A DNA stretch of 64,000 nt, taken from positions 1 to 64,000 of the forward strand of contig JBKEBQ010000044.1 of NCBI GenBank assembly GCA_047973225.1. Direction: 5' to 3'. Source of the stretch: JBKEBQ01 sp047973225 (GTDB lineage: Bacteria > Bacillota_I > Bacilli_A > Erysipelotrichales > Erysipelotrichaceae). The notes below the pieces were generated by a model. That model saw nothing but the letters and a program-made list of their open reading frames with translations. It was not told the origin of the DNA and did not search any database. Position numbers and translations under genes: made by a program. Shown in pieces: positions 53,782-62,036 of the stretch (within the stretch, counting starts at the first letter, position 1; each line of letters opens with the position of its first letter).

Positions 53782-54873
53782 TTAATATCCACCACCAGGA
53801 AAGCCTAAATATTCTTCTAGGGTTAATCCTGAATGATAAATGTTAGTGGCTATATTTCCTACATATCGCAAATGCCATGGTTCACTTTGATAACCGGTTA
53901 CACTTTCTTTTCCTTTAGGGTAGCGAACAATAAAACCATACGTATGCGCGTTTTTGCTAACCCAATCAGCTTCTGCTTGGCGCTCAAGCAAAGTTTCATC
54001 TGTATGCTTAAGATCAAATACCAATCCTGTTTGGTGTTCAGAATATCCGGGTCGTACGGAGAAGATATCAGCTTGCTCTTGACCATAAGTATTTACATAA
54101 TTTTGATACAGTGATGCTTGATAAGCATAGCTTCGATAACCGCTATAAGATGAATCAATATTGTAGCCAGATGCCTGCATATCAGAAATTAGACGTAGAA
54201 TATTTTGTTTTGCTGTAGGGTTTTCTTGCGGAGCATAGTTTTCAGGCAATGGGTATTTCTTGTTGACAATTAAAATATCGTCAACATAAGTTAGTTTTAT
54301 CTTATTTGTGGAAGGGTTATTTATGTTTGTTGTCGTGTCTTTTTTTTCCATAATATTTACGGTAATATCTATTTTAGCCTTGTTCTTGTGTACATCAGAT
54401 ACACTAATTTCAAGTGGGTAGGTCCCAACTTTATGAAAATCAATTGCTTTTTTATTTATTGTTATATCGTAGTCACTCAATTCGATAATATCAAAATACT
54501 GTTTGAAATCATGGTTGATATCACCAGCATTCACTTGTATGTCTTGCTGCGCTGTTTTTATGAGAGGTTTTGTCGTGTCTTTGATCGTAACCATGCAAGT
54601 TTTATGCTTTTTCTGTTTTTTTATTTGATAGGTAATTTGAATTTTATAAGTACCGACAGCGGGATACTTTTTATCTTTTTCGTAAACGATAGTAGATGTA
54701 TCGATTTCGAGCAATTGAAAACGATCGCTATCTTTTTTGCTAATATTTAAGTCTGCAACAATATCAATCGTTTCTCCATATTCATATGTCAGTTTTTTTT
54801 CGATGCGAATCAAAGGTGTTGTTTGGCTTATATAAAACAAAAAAAACAGCGATAATAAAATCATTAATAACAA
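53782..54873 (-). CDS. VanY-type D-Ala-D-Ala carboxypeptidase with Ig-like domains
   Basis: A 363-residue cell-surface peptidase as read, with a hydrophobic N-terminus (about 1-16), two bacterial Ig-like beta domains (about 20-170) and a VanY/LdcB domain (about 215-363). Metal and catalytic motifs are SGYRSYAYQASLY, PGYSEHQTGLVFDLKH and SEPWHLRYVG. It trims peptidoglycan stem peptides. The frame starts at TTG without a ribosome-binding site. An ATG at 54902 has a good AAGGGG site, but an A7 tract (54892-54898) puts it one base out of frame; with eight A it would read into this gene and give a normal signal anchor. Confidence 0.85.
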   Translation of the reverse strand: MLLMILLSLFFLFYISQTTPLIRIEKKLTYEYGETIDIVADLNISKKDSDRFQLLEIDTSTIVYEKDKKYPAVGTYKIQITYQIKKQKKHKTCMVTIKDTTKPLIKTAQQDIQVNAGDINHDFKQYFDIIELSDYDITINKKAIDFHKVGTYPLEISVSDVHKNKAKIDITVNIMEKKDTTTNINNPSTNKIKLTYVDDILIVNKKYPLPENYAPQENPTAKQNILRLISDMQASGYNIDSSYSGYRSYAYQASLYQNYVNTYGQEQADIFSVRPGYSEHQTGLVFDLKHTDETLLERQAEADWVSKNAHTYGFIVRYPKGKESVTGYQSEPWHLRYVGNIATNIYHSGLTLEEYLGFPGGGY

Positions 54874-54929
54874 AACAAAAATAATTTTTAATTTTTTTCC
54901 ATAGGATATTTCCCCTTGTTATACGCATC

Positions 54930-54938
54930 ATTATATCA
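54930..54938 (-). promoter_or_regulatory. Extended -10 promoter of the VanY gene
   Basis: Minus-strand TGATATAAT, 27 bases before the ATG at 54902. AAGGGG at 54912-54917 lies between. Confidence 0.6.
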
Positions 54939-55044
54939 TGAAATGGGTAACCAATATCATTGTCATTAGAAGAAGATGCAAAATAAAAATAAGTGCTATC
55001 AGGATAGATCGTTTGCTAAGTAATGAAGATAGAAACATGCATAA

Positions 55045-55075
55045 AAAAACACCAATGATTAAGCTTGGTGTTTTT
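55045..55075 (-). terminator. Terminator of the CHAP-domain gene
   Basis: AAAAACACCAA pairs perfectly with TTGGTGTTTTT, just after the minus-strand stop at 55078. Confidence 0.85.
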
Positions 55076-55077
55076 GA

Positions 55078-56379
55078 TTAATAATAGATAAATCCTGTTG
55101 GAGTACCTCTTTGACTAACCAAAGATTGATACGACAAGGTAGATACTCTTGTATATTGAATAGCAGTTTCTAAAGAGGTTCCATAACCTAAACCACCGCC
55201 GGGTGCGCCAACATTTCCTTCAGAAATGGTAATCGTTCCATTGGCATTATAAGACTCAACAAATGCAACATGGCCAAACTGACCACTGCCCCAAATAATA
55301 ATCGAATTGGTAGCAGGCGATTTTCCTACAGGCAATCCGTTATTGGCAGCCGTCGTATACCAAGTTTGCGCATGACCTGTTGGCATAGAATTTCGTACCC
55401 ATGTACCATTTACTTCAGCAGCTCGTCCTAATACAAACCATGTACATTGTCCGGTTAAACTTACATTAGAAAATATGTTGAAAGGAGAGCGGTAGAAAGA
55501 ACTATAGAAATAAATTTCACCACCAAGGACAGGACCACCCGTAGTTCCTCCAGGAGAAGGCACAGGTGGCATAATCGATGCAAATCCATTAGCGGCATTA
55601 TTGGCAGCAATTTTTTCTGCACTCAAAGCGTTTTTTTGTGTTTCTAGTGTTTGATAAGCTACATCAGCCTCAGTTTTCAGGCTTACTAAAGATGCTTTTT
55701 CACTTTCTAATACAGCTTGCTCTACCTTTTTGGTTTCTTGTAAGCGAACCAATTCTTCTTTTTGATTATTCAATTTTGCAATGGCCTTATTTAAAAGTTC
55801 AATTTGTGTATTGTTTGCCTCGGTAAAGGTGGTAATGCTTTGTGAGCGCTGAATGAAATCAATCAAATCTTCAGAACCCATAATAAAGTTGATGTATTCA
55901 TTTGTGTTAATGGATTGTTGAATGTGAACCATGCGTTCCATGATTTCTTTTTTCCTTGCATCAATTTTCACTTGTTCTTTTTTTATTGCATCTTCAGCAG
56001 CAAGAATTCCTGCATCGTATTCAGCGATGGCTGCTTCTTTTATCGCAATTTCATTTTCTTTTGTGATGAGATCTTGTTCATATTGATAAACTGCATTTCC
56101 AAGTTCAATCAAATTGGATGCCATGGCATCAATTTTTGATTGCGCATTGGCAGCAGTTTCACGGTTTTCGTTGATCTTGTTATAAAGATAGGCGCGATAT
56201 TCTTCACATTTTTTAATCATCGAAGCACTGGTTTGAGAAAGTGAACAAGTCTGAGTCCAATAGGCTTCGTTTCCTTCAAATTCTGATGCTTGAATGTTCC
56301 TTTGTGTATAAAAGATGGTTGTTCCGATACTGAAACATAAAACTAGCATCATTCCCATTTTAAATGTCTGTTTTTTCAT
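55078..56379 (-). CDS. Secreted PcsB-like peptidoglycan hydrolase (coiled coil plus CHAP)
   Basis: A 433-residue secreted protein. A signal peptide (about 1-31, basic start then LVLCFSIGTT) precedes a long coiled coil (about 45-265), a Gly/Pro linker and a CHAP amidase/endopeptidase domain (about 300-433). The catalytic Cys lies in LTGQCTWFV and the His in FGHVAFVES. PcsB-type proteins use the coiled coil to be switched on by FtsEX at division sites; that link is inferred. The ATG at 56379 has GGAGG upstream; an upstream in-frame ATG would contain that site. Confidence 0.88.
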   Translation of the reverse strand: MKKQTFKMGMMLVLCFSIGTTIFYTQRNIQASEFEGNEAYWTQTCSLSQTSASMIKKCEEYRAYLYNKINENRETAANAQSKIDAMASNLIELGNAVYQYEQDLITKENEIAIKEAAIAEYDAGILAAEDAIKKEQVKIDARKKEIMERMVHIQQSINTNEYINFIMGSEDLIDFIQRSQSITTFTEANNTQIELLNKAIAKLNNQKEELVRLQETKKVEQAVLESEKASLVSLKTEADVAYQTLETQKNALSAEKIAANNAANGFASIMPPVPSPGGTTGGPVLGGEIYFYSSFYRSPFNIFSNVSLTGQCTWFVLGRAAEVNGTWVRNSMPTGHAQTWYTTAANNGLPVGKSPATNSIIIWGSGQFGHVAFVESYNANGTITISEGNVGAPGGGLGYGTSLETAIQYTRVSTLSYQSLVSQRGTPTGFIYY

Positions 56380-56523
56380 GTGTACCTCCAAGTGCATTAG
56401 GCTTTGCTAATTATAGCAAACTATATACTAGATTTCAATTCTATAACACAGGATAGTAGATGTATGAAAACTTAATATTAAGAAAAGTTGTTGTTTAATA
56501 CAAAAGGAAGACGAGATATAAAT

Positions 56524-56553
56524 AAAAAGTAGCCAAGATAGTGGCTACTTTTT
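56524..56553 (-). terminator. Terminator of the aldo/keto reductase gene
   Basis: AAAAAGTAGCCA pairs perfectly with TGGCTACTTTTT around six bases, three bases after the minus-strand stop. Confidence 0.85.
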
Positions 56554-56555
56554 GT

Positions 56556-57449
56556 TTAACGAAGGATTTGTTGTTTACTAGCAGTATAGATACGATACCA
56601 ATCAAAATGATCCAATGAGATATCCAAAGCTGCAATCGCTTTGTCAAGACGTTCAATTTTACTACTTCCAACAATGGGCATTGCCTGTACAGGATGATAT
56701 AAAATCCATGCATAAATGATGGTGTCGACATCACAATCATATTTTTTTGCCAACTCTTTTAAAACAACCATTGCGTTTACACATAAAGGATTATCGTTTT
56801 TAAAAATTTCACCACCTGCAACAGGGGACCAAATCATGGGCGGTATTTGTTGTTCCATCAATACATCCATCATACCGTTATCAAAGTGTTCAAAACAGAT
56901 AGGGTTCCACTCGATTTGATTCGTTTTTAAATTATTGTTTGTGCATGTTTGTAAAGCGTTAAATTTAAAAGGACCAAAATTAGACACACCATAATAGCGA
57001 ATAAGCCCCATTGTTTGTAAGTCTTTTAAGGCTTTTGCAACTGCATGGTGATCAATGCATGGATCTTCACGGTGAATTAAGTATAAATCAAGATATTCAC
57101 AGTGCAAGCGTTCCAGGCTGTCTTTACAAGCTTGGATGATATGGTCATAAGTAGTGTCATAATATCCCATAACATTTCCGTTTACCTTTGCCAATGAAAT
57201 ACCCGTTTTGGAAACCAGTTGAATTTGTTGGCGAAGGTTAGGATATGTTTTTAATACATTTCCAAGCTGTATTTCGCAATCCCCATGGCCGTAAATTTCA
57301 GCAGTATCGAAAGTTGTAACGCCGCGTTCAATACAAGCTTCCATCATTTCTTTCAGTGCTGTGGTTGAAAGATTCCATTCATTCAAGCGCCAAAAGCCTT
57401 GTATGATTCTTGAAAATTTTAAATCTTTTGCGATTGTAATATATTTCAT
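56556..57449 (-). CDS. Aldo/keto reductase (YdhF-like)
   Basis: A 297-residue NADPH-dependent TIM-barrel reductase. The catalytic tetrad is visible: Asp and Tyr in FDTAEIYG (about 47-54), Lys in LVSKTG (about 78-83) and His in LYLIHRED (about 122-129). Cofactor-binding residues are near IVGSSK. It has the shape of the YdhF/AKR group acting on unknown carbonyls. GAGGTAT precedes the ATG on the minus strand. It is divergent from the Mga-like regulator, which may control it (inference). Confidence 0.9.
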   Translation of the reverse strand: MKYITIAKDLKFSRIIQGFWRLNEWNLSTTALKEMMEACIERGVTTFDTAEIYGHGDCEIQLGNVLKTYPNLRQQIQLVSKTGISLAKVNGNVMGYYDTTYDHIIQACKDSLERLHCEYLDLYLIHREDPCIDHHAVAKALKDLQTMGLIRYYGVSNFGPFKFNALQTCTNNNLKTNQIEWNPICFEHFDNGMMDVLMEQQIPPMIWSPVAGGEIFKNDNPLCVNAMVVLKELAKKYDCDVDTIIYAWILYHPVQAMPIVGSSKIERLDKAIAALDISLDHFDWYRIYTASKQQILR

Positions 57450-57538
57450 AATACCTCCTCAAGGTTCTTTATAACTCTAGTATAAGAGATAATTCCGTTG
57501 ATTTCCATCATTTTTGTGTAAGTTGTGTTGTAAAGTGG

Positions 57539-57567
57539 TTTACGAAAATACAATTATATTTTATAAT
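57539..57567 (+). promoter_or_regulatory. Promoter of the Mga-like regulator
   Basis: TTTACG, a 17-base spacer and TATAAT, 30 bases before the ATG at 57598. Confidence 0.6.
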
Positions 57568-57597
57568 GAAACAACAAAGAAAAGGAAACCGGGGAAA

Positions 57598-59121
57598 ATG
57601 AAAATATTAGAAGTTTTATTGAAAGAACATGAAATAGAAAAAATCTTGATTTTACGAACATTAATGCAATATAAAAGTTTAAACATGAATGAAGTGTGTA
57701 ATTATGTAAATGTTAAAAGGGCAACTTTACGACGTTACTTAAGCGAAATGGAGGAAGACATACAAGAGTTAAACAGTTCGCTTGTCATTACAAACGATGA
57801 AAAACGAAACCTCACGATTGAATGTGAGAAATGTATGAACATGGAAGCGTTTATTATGAAATTACAATTGCTGTATTTGGAACGCTCCGCATACTACCAT
57901 GTACTTGTATATTTAACACTGCATCCAGAGGTATATATTGATGAGTTATCTAAAAATTTAAGCTTTTCAAGATCGTATTGTTATCATATTTTTCAAAAAT
58001 TAAACCGAATTTTTGAGAAAAATGATTTTGGTATTCATTTGGCAAGTGATGATGGATGTATTCGTGCGATTGGCGATGAATTGCATATTCGTTTATTCTT
58101 TTTTCAATTTATGTTGATTTATCATTCTTCTATACGTTGGCCATTTCCTATATCACGCGAAGAGTTGCAACAAAACTATCCCAGTGATGTAAGGAAGCGC
58201 TTGGCAGAAAAGTCGGATGAAACTTGTGTTCGTATTGACTATTTACAAGCCATCGCAACACGACCGTTACAATTGGGTATACATATACCACCGCCACCAA
58301 AAAAACTTAAAAAGATTTTACAGATTTATCAAAAACACAGTCCACTAGCGACATCTTTAGCAAAAAGTTTCTTTTTATTCGATACGCTTAAGGAAGAAGA
58401 AAAAGAATCTATCCTTCTATATTATGCGGCAGTTACGCGTATGTTTGTGCCGGATTTGGATATAAAGTCATCGCAGAAGGACATCGGAAAAGAAATTATG
58501 GAAAATGAAACGGATGAGGTTGCACAATTATCAAAGCGTTTTTATGCTTCGTTTATAAAAACATTTGATCTTCAAATTGAAGAGAGTATGAGTACACAAG
58601 TATTGTTTTTTATATCGATGTTTATTCAAGTGGGATTGCTTTTTCAAACGGATTTTTTATCCGTAACAGGAATCATAAAAGACGACAACTTAGATTCCAA
58701 ATCGCAACGCTTATTAGATAAGATTCATAATTTTCATATTCAATTTTTAGAGGAGAACGATATGATAAGATTTAAGAACAACAGTTCTGCTGCTTATTTT
58801 TCGTTTGTTCAAAATGCATTGTACTTAACAATTAAGGTTTTCAAAAAAGTTAGTTTTTCTTTGTTTGTTGAAGATAACCAACTGTTCAATGGTTCTTCGC
58901 TTATTTGGGAGAAAATCCGACAAGTATATGGTGATGATTTGTTTGTTAAAACAGATCAAGCAGATCAAGCAGATTTGATTATTACCGATTATATTAGTCG
59001 CTCGACAGAGAATTCAGTTGTTCATTTTATTGGTGATTTGTTTGAAGAGAGAACATGGCGACAAATTTTAGACTTTTTAAATAACATGATAGTCGAACGC
59101 AGTTTACAAGATGAAGCATGA
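57598..59121 (+). CDS. Mga-like helix-turn-helix regulator
   Basis: A 507-residue cytoplasmic regulator resembling Mga/AtxA-type virulence regulators. Two N-terminal helix-turn-helix segments are seen: NEVCNYVNVKRATLRRYLSE (about 24-43) and ELSKNLSFSRSYCYHIFQKL (about 113-132). Helical PRD-like regions follow (about 195-400), and the C-terminal 90 residues look EIIB-like (VFKKVSFSLFVEDN). The ATG at 57598 follows AAAGGAAACCGGGG. A target is unknown; the divergent reductase gene and the downstream dehydrogenase are candidates. Confidence 0.75.
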   Translation: MKILEVLLKEHEIEKILILRTLMQYKSLNMNEVCNYVNVKRATLRRYLSEMEEDIQELNSSLVITNDEKRNLTIECEKCMNMEAFIMKLQLLYLERSAYYHVLVYLTLHPEVYIDELSKNLSFSRSYCYHIFQKLNRIFEKNDFGIHLASDDGCIRAIGDELHIRLFFFQFMLIYHSSIRWPFPISREELQQNYPSDVRKRLAEKSDETCVRIDYLQAIATRPLQLGIHIPPPPKKLKKILQIYQKHSPLATSLAKSFFLFDTLKEEEKESILLYYAAVTRMFVPDLDIKSSQKDIGKEIMENETDEVAQLSKRFYASFIKTFDLQIEESMSTQVLFFISMFIQVGLLFQTDFLSVTGIIKDDNLDSKSQRLLDKIHNFHIQFLEENDMIRFKNNSSAAYFSFVQNALYLTIKVFKKVSFSLFVEDNQLFNGSSLIWEKIRQVYGDDLFVKTDQADQADLIITDYISRSTENSVVHFIGDLFEERTWRQILDFLNNMIVERSLQDEA

Positions 59122-59324
59122 ATTTCAAAAAAATATGATGATCTAAAATTATAAGAAGCAATAGAAAAGAAGTTGTAGCGCTTACTAGTTGATAGCGAGC
59201 GGTACGGCTTTTTTTGTAAAAAATATAGGCATCATAAGCATTATATTTTCTATTTTTACGTTGGGGTAAACACTTTAAATTAAAAAACAAGCGTGCTACA
59301 CTGTGAATAAAGGTGGTAAAAAAT

Positions 59325-60308
59325 ATGAAAGTAGCGATGTATAATACACAAAAAGAAGAAAAATCCTATGCTTTAGATTATGCTTCAAATAGGGGATTGG
59401 ATATTGATGTGTTTTTGGATTCATTTTCTATAACACATCTGCGACAACAGCCACAAGTATATGATGCATTGATTGTTTCTGGGTTTTGTTTTTTGGATGA
59501 TAAGTGTATGATGGAACTCAAAAAATATGGAATTCATTGTATTGTCACAAGATCGGCAGGTTATGATAAACTTGATGTAGAAGCGGCAAGAAAACAAGGG
59601 ATTGATGTTGCCAATGTTCCAAGTTACGCCCCCAATGCGGTAAGCGAGTTCACGCTAGCGTTAGTACTTGCAAGTGTACGAAATTTAAAACCTTTACAAA
59701 AACGTAGTGAACAATATGTTTTTTCAAAAAACGGTTTGCAAACCCGTGAAATTCGCAATATGCGGGTTGGAATTATAGGAACAGGAAGAATTGGTTTTGA
59801 GGTAATAAAGCATTTTTCAGGATTTACAAACGATATTGTCGCATATGATGTTTTTGAAAATACGGAAGTAACAAAATATGCACAATATGTAGGGATTGAT
59901 ACGTTGTATCAAAGCAGTGATATTATCTGTTTGCATGTGCCTCTAAGCGAGGATAATTATCATATGATCAATGAGAAGGTGTTAAACACAATGAAGGATG
60001 GTGTCATCATTGTAAATACATCAAGAGGTGCACTCATTGATACTAAGGCATTGTTAAAAGCAATAAACACAGGAAAAGTGTCAAGGGCTGCGCTTGATGT
60101 TTATGAATTTGAATCAAAGTTTTATAAAAAAAAGACGCCAATAAAAGATTCTTTGTTGACGAGTATGATTGAAAATGATCGAATCATTTTAACGCCGCAC
60201 ATTGCATTTTATACGCAAGAAGCAGTCCGAAATCTCGTAGTGTATGCGATCGATAACGTTGTAACGTTTCAAAAAGAAGGAAAAACAAAATATTCTTTAT
60301 GTACATGA
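59325..60308 (+). CDS. D-2-hydroxyacid dehydrogenase (D-lactate dehydrogenase type)
   Basis: A 327-residue NAD-dependent dehydrogenase. The Rossmann motif is VGIIGTGRIGFEV (about 147-159), and NTSRGALIDT (about 230-239) with a following Arg, Glu and His form the active site; TRSAGYDKLD (about 76-85) is the substrate-side motif. It would reduce pyruvate to D-lactate and recycle NADH. The ATG at 59325 has AAAGGTGG upstream. It may also act on other 2-ketoacids. The gap before it (59122-59324) shows only a weak hairpin near 59175-59217. Confidence 0.9.
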   Translation: MKVAMYNTQKEEKSYALDYASNRGLDIDVFLDSFSITHLRQQPQVYDALIVSGFCFLDDKCMMELKKYGIHCIVTRSAGYDKLDVEAARKQGIDVANVPSYAPNAVSEFTLALVLASVRNLKPLQKRSEQYVFSKNGLQTREIRNMRVGIIGTGRIGFEVIKHFSGFTNDIVAYDVFENTEVTKYAQYVGIDTLYQSSDIICLHVPLSEDNYHMINEKVLNTMKDGVIIVNTSRGALIDTKALLKAINTGKVSRAALDVYEFESKFYKKKTPIKDSLLTSMIENDRIILTPHIAFYTQEAVRNLVVYAIDNVVTFQKEGKTKYSLCT

Positions 60309-60309
60309 A

Positions 60310-60355
60310 AACCTATACAGTGCTAGTCTTTTTTTCAAAGGACTCTTTATAGGTT
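60310..60355. terminator. Bidirectional terminator-like stem between convergent genes
   Basis: AACCTATA pairs perfectly with TATAGGTT, and an inner AGTC/GACT stem encloses a T-run. Confidence 0.6.
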
Positions 60356-60381
60356 ACATTTTACTTCTATAGCATTATTTT

Positions 60382-61767
60382 TTATGAGGATGTACTTTCA
60401 TAATGTGATCGCGTTTTATCCTCTTTAAGCCAATGAACTTTTTTATAATAAATATATAAAATAATGGCACTTAAGGTCCAAGATGTCGGCCATCCAAGAA
60501 ATACAAAACGGATATCATGAAAAATATTTACAGTGATACTGATCCAGCTAATGCGAAAGATACACCAACAAAAAGTTAAAATGAACATAGGTACTTTAGT
60601 AAGTCCCACACCGCGTAAGATTCCAGCAATGTTATGTGAAATTGACAACATACAATAACCGGGAACTAACAACATAATCATAAGATTACCATAGGCGAGT
60701 ACCTTTGGGTTTTTACTAAAAATTTGCAATAGTTGTGCGCCAAAAATAAAAATGATAAGTGATAGAAGTAAGGCGCACATGAAACTGAGAAACATACCAA
60801 CTTTTGCACCTTTGCGTACGCGATCATACTTACAAGCCCCTGCATTTTGTGAAACAAAGGTAGTTAAGGCATTGGAGAAACTAATCAAAGGTAAAATCGC
60901 AAAACCATCAATTTTTGTATAGGCCCCAGCTCCTGCCATTGCATAGACGCCAAAGTTGTTGATGTTGGATTGTGCAATTACATTAGAGAAAGAAATAATT
61001 CCATTTTGAATGGCACTTGGTAATCCAATTTGGATAATTTGAAAAAACATATCTTTATGAATTTTAATTTGTTTGGGATATACGTGATAAGGTGCATTAA
61101 CCTTGATGAGTGAATAAAGAACTAAACCAGCGCTGACAATTTGAGCAATTGACGTTGCGATTGCAGCACCTTCAACGCCCATGCCAAATACGACGATAAA
61201 AACAAAGTCTAAAACAACGTTGATGATACTTGCAACAATCAAGTAATATAGAGGTGTTTTAGAATCTCCAACGGCGCGTAGAATGCCACAGCCTAAATTA
61301 TAGACGATGAACCCAAAAGCCCCAAAGAAAAAGATTTGTAGATATAGCGTTGCTTCTGATCGTACTTCAATAGCAACGTTGGTTGCTTCTAATAAAAGTG
61401 GTGAAGCGAAAAAGCCCAACAGCGTAGTAATAATAGAAATGATGAAAGAAAGGGCAATGGTGGTATGGACACTTCGATACACTTCATGATCATTTTGAGC
61501 ACCATAGTAGCGAGCAATAATAACACTGGCACCTACACCTAAACCGATAAAAAAACTGGTCAATAAGTTGATGAGAGGGGTTGAGGCATTGACAGCAGCA
61601 AGTGCACTATCACCAACAAAGCGACCAACCATTGCACTATCAGCAGTATTGTAGAGTTGTTGAAAAAGGTTTCCTAACAATAAAGGGAAAGAAAACCATA
61701 GGATTTGTCTAAAGACACTACCCTGTGTCATGCGTCCTGTGGATTGGTCTACTGTTTTCATAAGCAT
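60382..61767 (-). CDS. MATE-family multidrug efflux transporter
   Basis: A 461-residue membrane protein with 12 predicted spans in two six-helix halves and the MATE hallmarks LGNLFQQLYNTADSAMVGRF near 34-53 and GVGASVIIARYYGAQN (about 75-90). It exports cationic drugs in exchange for Na+ or H+. Two start codons are possible, at 61767 and 61761. There is no ribosome-binding site, and the promoter TGCTATACT lies directly before the first ATG, so the transcript would begin about at the second ATG. Confidence 0.9.
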   Translation of the reverse strand: MLMKTVDQSTGRMTQGSVFRQILWFSFPLLLGNLFQQLYNTADSAMVGRFVGDSALAAVNASTPLINLLTSFFIGLGVGASVIIARYYGAQNDHEVYRSVHTTIALSFIISIITTLLGFFASPLLLEATNVAIEVRSEATLYLQIFFFGAFGFIVYNLGCGILRAVGDSKTPLYYLIVASIINVVLDFVFIVVFGMGVEGAAIATSIAQIVSAGLVLYSLIKVNAPYHVYPKQIKIHKDMFFQIIQIGLPSAIQNGIISFSNVIAQSNINNFGVYAMAGAGAYTKIDGFAILPLISFSNALTTFVSQNAGACKYDRVRKGAKVGMFLSFMCALLLSLIIFIFGAQLLQIFSKNPKVLAYGNLMIMLLVPGYCMLSISHNIAGILRGVGLTKVPMFILTFCWCIFRISWISITVNIFHDIRFVFLGWPTSWTLSAIILYIYYKKVHWLKEDKTRSHYESTSS

Positions 61768-61776
61768 AGTATAGCA
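61768..61776 (-). promoter_or_regulatory. Extended -10 abutting the MATE start codon
   Basis: Minus-strand TGCTATACT directly precedes ATGCTTATG. The second ATG is six bases after the -10 box, so the mRNA is expected to be leaderless. Confidence 0.5.
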
Positions 61777-61908
61777 CTATATAAAGAAATAAAAAATATC
61801 AAAAAAAACAAGAGCTATCAATGTTTGAAAAAGTTTATATTTGTTGCAAAAAGCATAGACAATCGCTATAAAAAGAAGACGATTTTATAAGATTTATAAA
61901 AAAATGGA

Positions 61909-61985
61909 ATGAAAACGCTTGCTTCATAGAGATAAAAAAAATGTGAAACAAAACGCTTGCATAAAAAAAAACGAGATGCTATTAT
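61909..61985 (+). promoter_or_regulatory. adhE promoter with catabolite-control (cre) sites
   Basis: The site at 61909-61923 matches the cre consensus WTGNAANCGNWNNCW at every position. A second, 13-of-15 site at 61947-61961 covers the -35 box TTGCAT (61957-61962). TATTAT follows at 61980-61985 after a 17-base spacer ending TGC. CcpA binding here would repress adhE. Confidence 0.75.
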
Positions 61986-62036
61986 AAGGGTAACCAAAAG
62001 AAGTGAAAAAATTCACAAGTTGGAGATGGAGGTTAT

